A stretch of 19,239 nucleotides of DNA from Collinsella sp. (GTDB lineage: Bacteria > Actinomycetota > Coriobacteriia > Coriobacteriales > Coriobacteriaceae): the NCBI GenBank assembly GCA_019419555.1, contig DXZR01000016.1, forward strand, positions 26,049 through 45,287. Reading direction: 5' to 3'. Both the position numbers and the translations under genes were made by a program. The notes below the pieces were generated by a model. The model saw only the letters and a list, made by a program, of their open reading frames with translations. It did not search any database and was not told the DNA's origin. Below are positions 7,719 through 14,900 of the stretch, in pieces (position 1 is the stretch's first letter; each line of letters starts with the position of its first letter).

Positions 7719-8636
7719 ATGGACCTGCCTATCAGCTTGGAAGACATCACGTATGCCGAGAACTATCTGGCGCAGGGCGACCTGGCTACGGCGACGCCGC
7801 TGCTTGAGCGTCTGGTGGAGCTCGCCGAGGAGTATATCGACGCTGAGTGCAAGACGGAGGAGAAGCGCCAGTACTTTAGCTTCGACAGCAAGTTTGAGCG
7901 CCTGGCCTATCGCCGCGTGGAGAAGGATCCGCGCGAGCTGGTGCAGGTCGAGGTTCCCTTTGACCGCCTGTACTCCGACATGGCGTTTGCCTACATCCGC
8001 CAGCAGGATTATGTGAGTGCTCGGAATGCCCTGATGCAGGCCGTGCGTTGGGATCCCATGAACTGCAACTATCGCTTGGACTTGGCCGAGCTGTTCCGCG
8101 CGCTCGAGGACAAGCAGGAGTGGGCATCGCTCTCGTTCTCGGTGCTGGAGCGCGCGAGCGACGGTAAGTGCGCCGCACGCGCCTACACCAACTTGGGTCA
8201 GTACTTCTTGGAGCCCGAGACCGAGAACATTTCGGCTGCCGTGGGCTGCGCGCGTCTGGCGCTGCGCCTGGCGCCCAACGATGCGCATACGACGCGCCTG
8301 CTCAACAAGATCCATACCACCTATCCGGATGCCGCGGACGAGAGTGACGACCATGTGATGGGTGAGCTCGCCCTGCAGGGCGTGCCGACCTCGCCTTCGG
8401 CCGAGATTGCCATCTGCCTGATCATGTGTGCGACCGACGCTGCGAGCGACGGCGACAAGCAGGAGGCTACGCGCCTGACGGTCCGTGCCCGCGACCTGGT
8501 GGGCGAAGAGGCGTGCGCGGCGATTATCAAGCTGGTGCGCGAGAGTGATGCCGAGCTTAACGCCGAGCGCAAGGCAAAGCGCGAGGCTGCGGGCTCAAAC
8601 GCCGATGGCGCCAAGGAGGCCGGCGATGCCCAGTAA
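7719..8636 (+). CDS. tetratricopeptide-repeat-like protein
   Basis: A 305-residue acidic, soluble, largely helical protein without signal peptide. TPR-like helix pairs are visible at about residues 82-115 (DMAFAYIRQQDYVSARNALMQAVRWDP), 116-150 (LAELFRALEDKQEW) and 153-187 (AYTNLGQYF, then CARLALRLAPND). The N-terminal part (GDLATATPLLERLVELAEEY) also looks TPR-like. The C terminus is Ala/Lys/Glu-rich. Such proteins act as binding scaffolds; the partner is unknown. ATG 7719 has GAGGAG at 7708-7713. Its last 11 bases overlap the smpB start, and the smpB ribosome binding site is inside this gene, so the two are translationally coupled. Confidence 0.82.
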   Translation: MDLPISLEDITYAENYLAQGDLATATPLLERLVELAEEYIDAECKTEEKRQYFSFDSKFERLAYRRVEKDPRELVQVEVPFDRLYSDMAFAYIRQQDYVSARNALMQAVRWDPMNCNYRLDLAELFRALEDKQEWASLSFSVLERASDGKCAARAYTNLGQYFLEPETENISAAVGCARLALRLAPNDAHTTRLLNKIHTTYPDAADESDDHVMGELALQGVPTSPSAEIAICLIMCATDAASDGDKQEATRLTVRARDLVGEEACAAIIKLVRESDAELNAERKAKREAAGSNADGAKEAGDAQ

Positions 8637-9096
8637 GCGCGAGCGCAAGCTCATTTCCAAGAATCGCTCGGCTCATCACGAGTACTTTATCGATGAGACG
8701 TTTGAGTGCGGTATTGAGCTGAGCGGTACCGAGGTCAAGTCGATTCGCGAGCGCGCGTGCCAGATTACCGATACCTTTGCACTGATTCGTGGCGGCGAGT
8801 GCTGGCTCGTGGGCCTGCATATCCACCCTTATAGCCATGGTGGCGTGTGGAACCGCGACCCTGATCGCCGCCGTCGTCTGCTGCTGCACCGCAAGGAGAT
8901 TGACTTTCTCGACGGTAAGCTGCGCAACCGCGGCTATGCGCTGGTGCCGCTGGAGCTCTACTTTAATACCGACGGCCGCGTAAAGCTGCTGCTGGGCCTA
9001 GGCCGCGGCAAGAAGCTTTACGACAAGCGCGAGGATATGGCCAAGCGCGATGTCCAGCGCGAGATCGACCGCGCCCTCAAGGAGCACAATCGCTAG
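8626..9096 (+). CDS. smpB: SsrA-binding protein SmpB
   Basis: A 156-residue tmRNA-binding protein. It carries tmRNA (SsrA) to stalled ribosomes for trans-translation and tagging of incomplete peptides. Family segments in order: NRSAHHEYFIDETFECGIEL (about 14-33), SGTEVKSIRE, a FALIRGGE strand, the NRDPDRRRRLLLHRKEI stretch (about 77-93), ALVPLELYF, VKLLLGLGRGKKLYDKRE and the basic C-terminal tail that enters the ribosome. Length matches the family (about 155). ATG 8626 is fixed by a perfect AAGGAGG (8613-8619) six bases ahead. An upstream in-frame start at 8485 would overlap the TPR gene by 150 bases and is rejected. The tmRNA gene itself is not in the window. Confidence 0.97.
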   Translation: MPSKRERKLISKNRSAHHEYFIDETFECGIELSGTEVKSIRERACQITDTFALIRGGECWLVGLHIHPYSHGGVWNRDPDRRRRLLLHRKEIDFLDGKLRNRGYALVPLELYFNTDGRVKLLLGLGRGKKLYDKREDMAKRDVQREIDRALKEHNR

Positions 9097-9108
9097 GCGT
9101 TCTGTATA

Positions 9109-9175
9109 AGTTGCGGTGGAATACGGACTGTTTTGCCTGTTTGAGGGGCTATTCAGTCCCTATTTCACCGCAACT
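9109..9175. repeat. intergenic palindrome with 22-bp arms
   Basis: The left arm (9109-9130, AGTTGCGGTGGAATACGGAC plus TG) and the right arm (9154-9175) are reverse complements at 20 of 22 positions, around a 23-base centre. It lies 13 bases after the smpB stop. No T-tract follows either arm, and a separate conventional terminator lies at 9218-9251, so this is probably not a terminator. Confidence 0.88.
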
Positions 9176-9217
9176 GCGGGCGTCTCATCTTTCTTGCTGT
9201 TCTGACACATATGTCTC

Positions 9218-9251
9218 AAAGGCGGCATCCGTTATGGGCGCCGCCTTTTTT
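9218..9251 (+). terminator. intrinsic terminator after smpB
   Basis: AAAGGCGGC (9218-9226) pairs perfectly with GCCGCCTTT (9240-9248), and the T-run continues to 9251. It ends transcription from the TPR-smpB unit and isolates the flavin reductase gene that starts 51 bases later. Confidence 0.85.
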
Positions 9252-9302
9252 GTGGGTACATACATCCATGAGGTTCCAACCCGGGTTAGGGGAGTGATCG
9301 TT

Positions 9303-9806
9303 ATGGACAAAACTGCGTTCTTTACCATGCCGAGCGGTCTGTACGTGGTGAGCGCCGCGGCAGACGGGCTGCGCGCCGGCTGCGTCATCAACACTGCGGT
9401 GCAGGTGACGTCCATGCCGCCGCGCATTTCGGTTGCCGTGAACAAGGACAACGTCACCTCGGGCGTCATCGCATCGGCCAAAGCGTTCGCGCTGACCGTG
9501 ATCGATCAGACCGCCGACATGCTCTACATCGGTAACTTTGGGTTCCGCACCAGCAGCGATTATGACAAGTTTGCCAAATACGAGACCCGCGAGACGGCTC
9601 TGGGCATGCCCTATGTGCCCGAGCACGCGACGGCCCTGTTTAGCTGCCGTTTGATCGACACTGTGGATGTGGGCACGCATCTACTGTTTATCGGCGAGGT
9701 CGAGGATGCCGAGCACCTGAGCGACGAGACGCCGCTCACCTACGATTACTACCATAAGGTCCTGAAGGGCAAGACGCCTCCGAAGGCGTCCTCGTATCAA
9801 GGCTAG
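9303..9806 (+). CDS. flavin reductase-domain (FMN-binding) protein
   Basis: A 167-residue protein with the flavin-reductase-like split-barrel fold. The N-terminal segment MPSGLYVVSAAADGLRAGCVINTA is followed by QVTSMPPRISVAVNKDN (about 40-56), where FMN is bound in the family. The middle part ADMLYIGNFGFRTSSDYDKF also matches anaerobe members. In clostridia and methanogens similar domains are fused to a rubredoxin (high-molecular-weight rubredoxin) and pass electrons to oxygen-reducing flavodiiron proteins. Here the rubredoxin is a separate gene 89 bases downstream with its own promoter. ATG 9303 follows AGGGGAG (about 9288-9294). An upstream start at 9111 lies inside a palindrome before a terminator and is not credible. 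Electron donor and acceptor are inferred only. Confidence 0.88.
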   Translation: MDKTAFFTMPSGLYVVSAAADGLRAGCVINTAVQVTSMPPRISVAVNKDNVTSGVIASAKAFALTVIDQTADMLYIGNFGFRTSSDYDKFAKYETRETALGMPYVPEHATALFSCRLIDTVDVGTHLLFIGEVEDAEHLSDETPLTYDYYHKVLKGKTPPKASSYQG

Positions 9807-9823
9807 AAATGTTCTAAAAATAC

Positions 9824-9851
9824 TTGCATTATATTATTGATAACATATACT
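9824..9851 (+). promoter_or_regulatory. rubredoxin promoter with PerR-like operator candidate
   Basis: TTGCAT (9824-9829) and TATACT (9846-9851) are 16 bases apart in a strikingly AT-rich patch, a good sigma70-type promoter for the rubredoxin gene. Between the boxes, 9829-9843 (TTATATTATTGATAA) matches 11 of 14 defined positions of the Bacillus PerR box TTATAATNATTATAA. The promoter is well supported. The operator is only a suggestion, since AT-rich DNA gives such matches easily. Confidence 0.6.
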
Positions 9852-9895
9852 AATAAGCGAAGTACATCACCAGTCGCGTTCGAGAGGAGAACATC

Positions 9896-10039
9896 ATGGC
9901 TGAGGAGAAGAAGACGTATAAGTTCGTGTGCATCGTTTGTGGCTACGAGGTTGAGGTCGACACGCCCGAGCTGCCCGAGGACTACGTGTGCCCGGTCTGC
10001 GGCGTCGGTCCCGATCAGTTTGAGCTCGTCGAGGAGTAG
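9896..10039 (+). CDS. rubredoxin (47 residues)
   Basis: A 47-residue iron-binding electron carrier. The two rubredoxin knuckles are FVCIVCGYEVEV (Cys12, Cys15) and YVCPVCGVGPDQFE (Cys32, Cys35), the four ligands of a single Fe(SCys)4 centre. The 16-residue spacing between the pairs is short compared with classical 52-54-residue rubredoxins and resembles the rubredoxin-like tail of rubrerythrins. The ATG is preceded by GAGAGGAGA (9882-9890). The gene has its own AT-rich promoter and its own terminator (10079-10114). Lying just downstream of a flavin reductase suggests the two exchange electrons, for example in oxygen or peroxide detoxification. Confidence 0.9.
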   Translation: MAEEKKTYKFVCIVCGYEVEVDTPELPEDYVCPVCGVGPDQFELVEE

Positions 10040-10078
10040 CTCGCAGACACACGGCGAAAGCCGAACATAGCTCTGTCC

Positions 10079-10114
10079 AAGGGCCTCGGTCGAATTCTCG
10101 CCCGGGGCCCTTTT
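10079..10114 (+). terminator. terminator of the rubredoxin gene
   Basis: AAGGGCCTCGG (10079-10089) pairs with CCGGGGCCCTT (10102-10112), about 11 pairs with one G-T, followed by TTTT. It lies 40 bases after the stop codon. Confidence 0.88.
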
Positions 10115-10179
10115 CCTCCGCCCCCAAGGGATCGCGGTTGCTGTTGGCCGATCCTGTCTGTTGTGAGTCCGGCCGACCT

Positions 10180-10318
10180 TTTGTCTCAATCTGTAACATC
10201 TAACGGTGGAAATTTGGCCCACTTGTTACAGATTGAGACAAACGGAGCTGACCCTCGGAATGATCTCGATCTGTAACATCTAGACATCAAAAGCGGGTCT
10301 AGATGTTACAGATCGAGA
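10180..10318. repeat. pair of long palindromes of one family
   Basis: Unit 1 has perfect 19-bp arms (10180-10198 and 10224-10242). Unit 2 has perfect 22-bp arms (10264-10285 and 10297-10318) with an 11-base loop. The left arms of both share TCTCRATCTGTAACATCTA, so they are copies of one element. They fill the space between the convergent rubredoxin and mntH genes. Neither has a T-tract on the mntH side, and the rubredoxin gene already has its own terminator. The 307 bases from 10040 to 10346 otherwise contain nothing coding. Confidence 0.92.
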
Positions 10319-10346
10319 CGTTTGCCTGAGTAGGTGCCCCGCCCCA

Positions 10347-11603
10347 TTACATCCCTGTCAACAACACGACATCGAGAATCGTCACGATGGCACCGATCCC
10401 TACGAGCAGCGCGTTGAGTGGACGCGAATTGGCGTATTTGCCCATGACGCGGGGTGAACTGGTGAGCCGTATGAGCACAAAGACCGTAATCGGTAGCTGA
10501 AGCGACAGCAGTGCCTGACTCCAGATGAGACCTTCAAAAGGATTTGGGACGACCAGGCACGCCGTCACTGCGCCGACGAAACAGGCCGCCACCCCGATCG
10601 AGGAATGTCGGTCGTGGATATCGTATTCCTCGTCGAACATGCCCGCAGTGATGGTCCCCGCCGCCATGCCCGCTGTCACGCTGCTCGATAGTCCCGCGAA
10701 CAGCAGCGCTACCGCAAAGATGGTCGAGCTCGCCGGGCCCAAGATGGGGGAGAGCGTGGCCGCTGCGACGGCGAGGTCGTCTACGACAATGCTGTGCGCA
10801 AAGAAGGTCGTTGCGGCCAGGATGACCATGGCCGAGTTGATTGCCCAGCCCACGCCCATCGAAAAGAGCGTGTCGAAGAGCTCATAGCGCAGACGCTCTT
10901 CGATAACCTGCTCGCCTTGGCCTTCGAAGTGCATGGATTGGATGACCTCGGAGTGTAGAAAGAGGTTGTGGGGCATAACGACCGCACCCAGGACACTCAC
11001 GATAATCGCGGCAGAGCCAGTGGGCATACTAGGCGTGATCCAGCTTGCGGCGGCTTGCGGCCAGTCGACCTTGACTAGTGCAAGCTCGGCCAAAAACGAG
11101 AGTCCTACCACGCCTACGAAGGCGATGATCCAGCGTTCGGCATGCTTGTAGGAGTTCGTCATGAGCATCGCCATCGATACTGCCGCCACGATGACGCAGC
11201 CCGCGCGCACGGGCAGCCCAAAGAGCATTTGAAGGGCAATCGCGCCACCCAGGACTTCGGCCATGGCGGTGGCGACAGTCGCGAGATAGGCACTGGCGAG
11301 TACCGTGCGTCCAACGAAGCGGGGGAGGTAACGTGTCGTGGCCTCGGCAAGGCAGGCGCCCGTGGCGATACCCAGGTGCGCCGCGTTGTGCTGCAGCACA
11401 ATGAGCATAATCGTGGACAGCGTGACGATCCACAGCAGCGCGTAGCCAAACTGCGAGCCCGCGGCCATATTGGAGGCCCAGTTGCCCGGGTCGATAAAGC
11501 CGACGGTCACGAGCAGCCCAGGGCCGATATGCCGCGCAATGTCTAGGCCTCCGTGACCACCAGTGCGTCGGGAGCCAAAATGATGTTTGAGATGGTTGAT
11601 CAT
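10347..11603 (-). CDS. mntH: Nramp-family Mn2+/Fe2+ transporter
   Basis: A 418-residue inner-membrane, proton-coupled divalent metal importer with about 11 hydrophobic segments. The metal-binding motifs of Nramp proteins are intact: GFIDPGNWAS in the first membrane helix (DPGN at 38-41) and VVMPHNLFLHS in the sixth (MPHN at 210-213). Length agrees with bacterial MntH (about 410-440). The start is ATG at 11603, five bases after AGGAGCG. Twelve more codons exist upstream in frame but have no ribosome binding site. The gene is divergent from gltB. A perfect dyad TTTTAGGCTAAAA lies between its -35 and -10 boxes, suggesting control by a DtxR/MntR-type metal repressor. Mn is the likelier substrate, Fe also possible. 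Confidence 0.95.
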   Translation of the reverse strand: MINHLKHHFGSRRTGGHGGLDIARHIGPGLLVTVGFIDPGNWASNMAAGSQFGYALLWIVTLSTIMLIVLQHNAAHLGIATGACLAEATTRYLPRFVGRTVLASAYLATVATAMAEVLGGAIALQMLFGLPVRAGCVIVAAVSMAMLMTNSYKHAERWIIAFVGVVGLSFLAELALVKVDWPQAAASWITPSMPTGSAAIIVSVLGAVVMPHNLFLHSEVIQSMHFEGQGEQVIEERLRYELFDTLFSMGVGWAINSAMVILAATTFFAHSIVVDDLAVAAATLSPILGPASSTIFAVALLFAGLSSSVTAGMAAGTITAGMFDEEYDIHDRHSSIGVAACFVGAVTACLVVPNPFEGLIWSQALLSLQLPITVFVLIRLTSSPRVMGKYANSRPLNALLVGIGAIVTILDVVLLTGM

Positions 11604-11639
11604 GGTGCGCTCCTGCGTGCCGTTTGCTTGACGCCGCAA

Positions 11640-11668
11640 AGGATACCCGTTTTAGGCTAAAAAGTTAA
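11640..11668 (-). promoter_or_regulatory. mntH promoter with perfect dyad operator
   Basis: Read on the reverse strand, TTAACT (11668-11663) and TATCCT (11645-11640) are 17 bases apart. The spacer holds TTTTAGGCTAAAA (11650-11662), a perfect palindrome around one central G, which also matches the TTAGGCTAA core typical of DtxR/IdeR boxes. A repressor bound there would block RNA polymerase directly. The regulator gene is not in the window. Confidence 0.55.
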
Positions 11669-11742
11669 CCAAGACTAACAAAATATTGGTCCAGCGGGGA
11701 TTGGTTGGTGCATTGGGGACATGCTGTTCTGCTCCAAAAGGT

Positions 11743-11795
11743 GTACGTCAGCCTCCAAAGATGTCGTTTTTTGACATGTTTGGAGGCTGATGTAC
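11743..11795. repeat. intergenic palindrome with 23-bp arms
   Basis: The arms 11743-11765 and 11773-11795 are reverse complements at 21 of 23 positions, around the 7-base loop GTTTTTT. A weaker outer inverted repeat, GGGACAT (11716-11722) against ATGTCCC (11817-11823), encloses it, so the full symmetric block may span about 108 bp. It lies between the divergent mntH and gltB genes, where a terminator for either gene would make no sense. Confidence 0.88.
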
Positions 11796-11930
11796 GCGTT
11801 TGATGGCAAGACGTAGATGTCCCGCGTGCGTTACGCGATTGTTTCGAAACGGGTGGGAAACACAACGGGTCGGCGATGCTCCTAGTATGCCTATTCAACT
11901 GACTGTCTAAATATCTAGGGGAGGATCGCG

Positions 11931-14900
11931 ATGCAGGCAGATTCCGCTCAGCAGCAGGGCCTTTATCGCCCCGAATTCGACCACGATGCATGTGGCATCG
12001 GCGCGCTTGCCGATATCAACGGTGAGCGCCATCACCAGATTCTGGACGACGCGCTGTCCATTCTGGTCAACTTGGAGCACCGCGGCGGTACGGGACTCGA
12101 GAAGAACACCGGCGACGGCGCCGGCATCCTGTTCCAGGTTCCGCATCACTTTTTCCGTAAAGAGGCTCAAAAGTGCGGCCAGATTCTGCCGGCAGAGGGC
12201 GACTATGGCGTGGCCATGCTGTTCTTCCCACAGGACGACAGGGGCGTAGAGGATGCCCATCGCGTGTTTGAGGAGGGCTGCGCTGAGGCCGGCGTGCCGC
12301 TGCTCTTTTGGCGCGAGGTGCCGGTCGATCCGCATGACCTGGGCGAGACAGCCCGCGCCTGCATGCCTACCATCCTGCAGGCCTTTCTGGGGCGCCCCGA
12401 CGACACGCCGGCGGGCGATGCCTTCGAGCGCCGTCTGTATGTGTGCCGCCGCACCATCGAGAAGAAGGCCGACGCCGAGTTTGCCCTGCGCGACAAGATC
12501 TTCTACGTCTGCTCCATGAGCTCGCGCACTATCGTGTACAAGGGCATGCTCGTCGCCACGCAGATGCGCCGCTTCTTCATCGATCTCAACGACGCCGCCG
12601 TCAAGACGGCCGTTGCGCTCGTCCACTCGCGCTACTCCACCAACACCACGCCCAGCTGGGAGCGCGCGCACCCCAACCGCTTTATCATCCACAACGGCGA
12701 GATCAACACTCTCAAGGGCAACGTCAACTGGATTCGCGCCCGCGAACCCAACCTGTACAGCCCCGTGCTGCAGCATGATCTTGAGCGCGTGATGCCCATC
12801 ATCAACCGCGAGGGCTCCGACTCCGCGATTTTGGACAACGTGCTTGAGTTTTTGGTCATGAACGGTCGTCCGCTCACGCGTGCCGCGTCCATGTTGCTGC
12901 CCGAGCCGTGGGACCACAACGACAGCCTGAGTGAGGAGCGCCGCGCCTACGACGCCTACCAGTCCATGCTCATGGAGCCGTGGGACGGTCCTGCCGCTAT
13001 CGCCTTTACCGATGGCCGTACCCTGGGTGCCGCCCTCGACCGTAACGGCCTGCGCCCCGCCCGCTACTACGTGACGCGCGACGGCCGCTTTATGCTGGCG
13101 AGCGAGGTGGGCACCATCGAGGTGCGCCCCGAGAACATCCTGACGAGTGGCTGCTTGGGACCGGGTCAGATGCTCGAGGTCGACTTTGCCCGCGGCCGCG
13201 TGATCTACAACGACGAGCTGCGCGCCCGTTACGCCAAGGAAAAGCCCTACCGTGATTGGATTGCCGAGGAGACGCTGGCCGTCGACGCGCTCGATGAGCC
13301 CGCCGCGCCCGCGCCCGCCGAGGATGCCGAGGTGTCCTCGGCCGTGCGCATGGCCAAGCTCGGCTATCACTGGGATGACGTCGACGAGGTCGTGCGTCCC
13401 ATGGCCCAGCAGGGCAAGGCCCCACTCGCTTCGATGGGTATCGACGCGCCGCTGGCCTGCCTGTCAAAGAAGACCCGCTCGTTCTTTGACTACTTCTATC
13501 AGCTGTTCGCCCAGGTCACGAACCCGCCGATCGATGCCCTGCGCGAGCATATGGTCACCTCGACCACGCTCTACCTGGGCAACCACGGCAACCTGCTCGA
13601 GGATTCCCGTACGGCCTGCCAGCTGGTTCGCTTGGAGCGCCCGTTGCTCAACGAGGAGGAGTTCGACCGCATTTGCGCCATCGACCGCGTGGGCTTTAAG
13701 ACTCGCCGTTTCCGTGCCGTCTACCGCCGTGACGCCGGCGAGGGCGCGCTGCAGGCTGCGCTCAAGCAGCTTGCCGAGGACGTCGAGGCTGCGGTCCGCG
13801 ACGGCGTGAACATCGTGGTGCTGAGCGATCGTGCCGCTGCGGGCGAGGTGCCCGTGCCGTCGCTGCTCGCCGTGGGCTGTGTGCACAACCACCTGATTCG
13901 CGCTGGCGTGCGTACCTTTGCCGACATCGTGGTGGAGTGCGGCGATGCCGTGTCCCCGCACGACTTTGCGGCGCTGGTGGGCTACTCCGCAAGCGGCATC
14001 TATCCGTACAATGCGCATGCGTGCATCCGCGACTTGGCAGCACGCGGCGACCTGGACGTGACGGCCGAGCAGGGCATCGACAACTACAACAAGGCCGCGA
14101 CGGCGGGTATCGTCTCCATCATGTCCAAGATGGGTATCTCCACGGTGCAGAGCTACCATTCGGCGCAGATCTTCGAAGCCGTGGGCTTTACGCCGGAGTT
14201 CGTCAACGCGTACTTTGCCGGCACGGTGGGCCGTGTGGGCGGTATGGGTGTCGAGGACGTTGAGCGCGAGCAAAACGAGCGCTACGACGCCGCGCTCGCT
14301 ATCCTTAAGAGCCCGGCTCCCGATCAGCTGCCCACGCTGGGCCTGACCAAGTGGCGCCCGCTCGGCGGCGAGGATCACCTCATCGATCCGCAGACTGTCT
14401 ACTTGCTGCAGACCGCCTGCCGTGAGGACAGCTACGACACCTTTAAGGAGTACAGCGCCCGCCTGCACCGCACCGGCCGTGCCGTGCGTCTGCGCGACTT
14501 GCTCGACTTTGATGCCAGCGGCCGCACGCCGGTTTCGCTCGACGAGGTCGAGCCCGCGCTCAACATCGTCCGCCGCTTTAACACCGGCGCCATGTCGTAC
14601 GGCTCCATCAGCAAGGAAGCACACGAGTGCATGGCCATCGCCATGAACCGCCTGCACGGCCGTTCCAACTCGGGCGAGGGCGGTGAGGATCCGCGTCGCG
14701 AGACCCCGCTGGCTAACGGTGATTCCAAGAACTCCGCGATCAAGCAGGTGGCAAGTGCGCGCTTTGGCGTGACGAGCCGCTACCTGTGCAGCGCCTTCGA
14801 GATTCAGATCAAGATGGCCCAGGGCGCCAAGCCCGGCGAGGGTGGCCACCTGCCCGGCAAGAAGGTCTACCCCTGGATTGCCGAGGTCCGTCAGTCCACG

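Larger units (their letters stand above)
11604..11930. other. divergent mntH/gltB intergenic region (327 bp)
   Basis: From left to right it holds the mntH leader and promoter (to about 11668), a long palindrome (11743-11795), a perfect short palindrome GTTTCGAAAC (11841-11850), a lone -10-like TAGTAT (11883-11888) and the gltB ribosome binding site GGGGAGGAT (11918-11926). I could not place a convincing gltB -35 box and see no coding sequence. Confidence 0.6.

Noticed and set aside
7386..8354. A 322-codon reverse-strand open frame
   Set aside because: It runs across both tRNA genes, their terminator and the TPR gene, and has no domain or ribosome binding site.
9111..9302. Upstream extension of the flavin reductase to 9111
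   Set aside because: The extension would cross a palindrome and an intrinsic terminator and shows no conserved sequence; ATG 9303 has its own Shine-Dalgarno.
9097..9302. tmRNA gene next to smpB
   Set aside because: The interval is too short and shows no tRNA-like acceptor/T-arm ends or tag reading frame.
11796..11930. Riboswitch or T-box leader before gltB
   Set aside because: No T-box sequence, no terminator/antiterminator pair and no known riboswitch core could be seen between the palindrome and the start codon.
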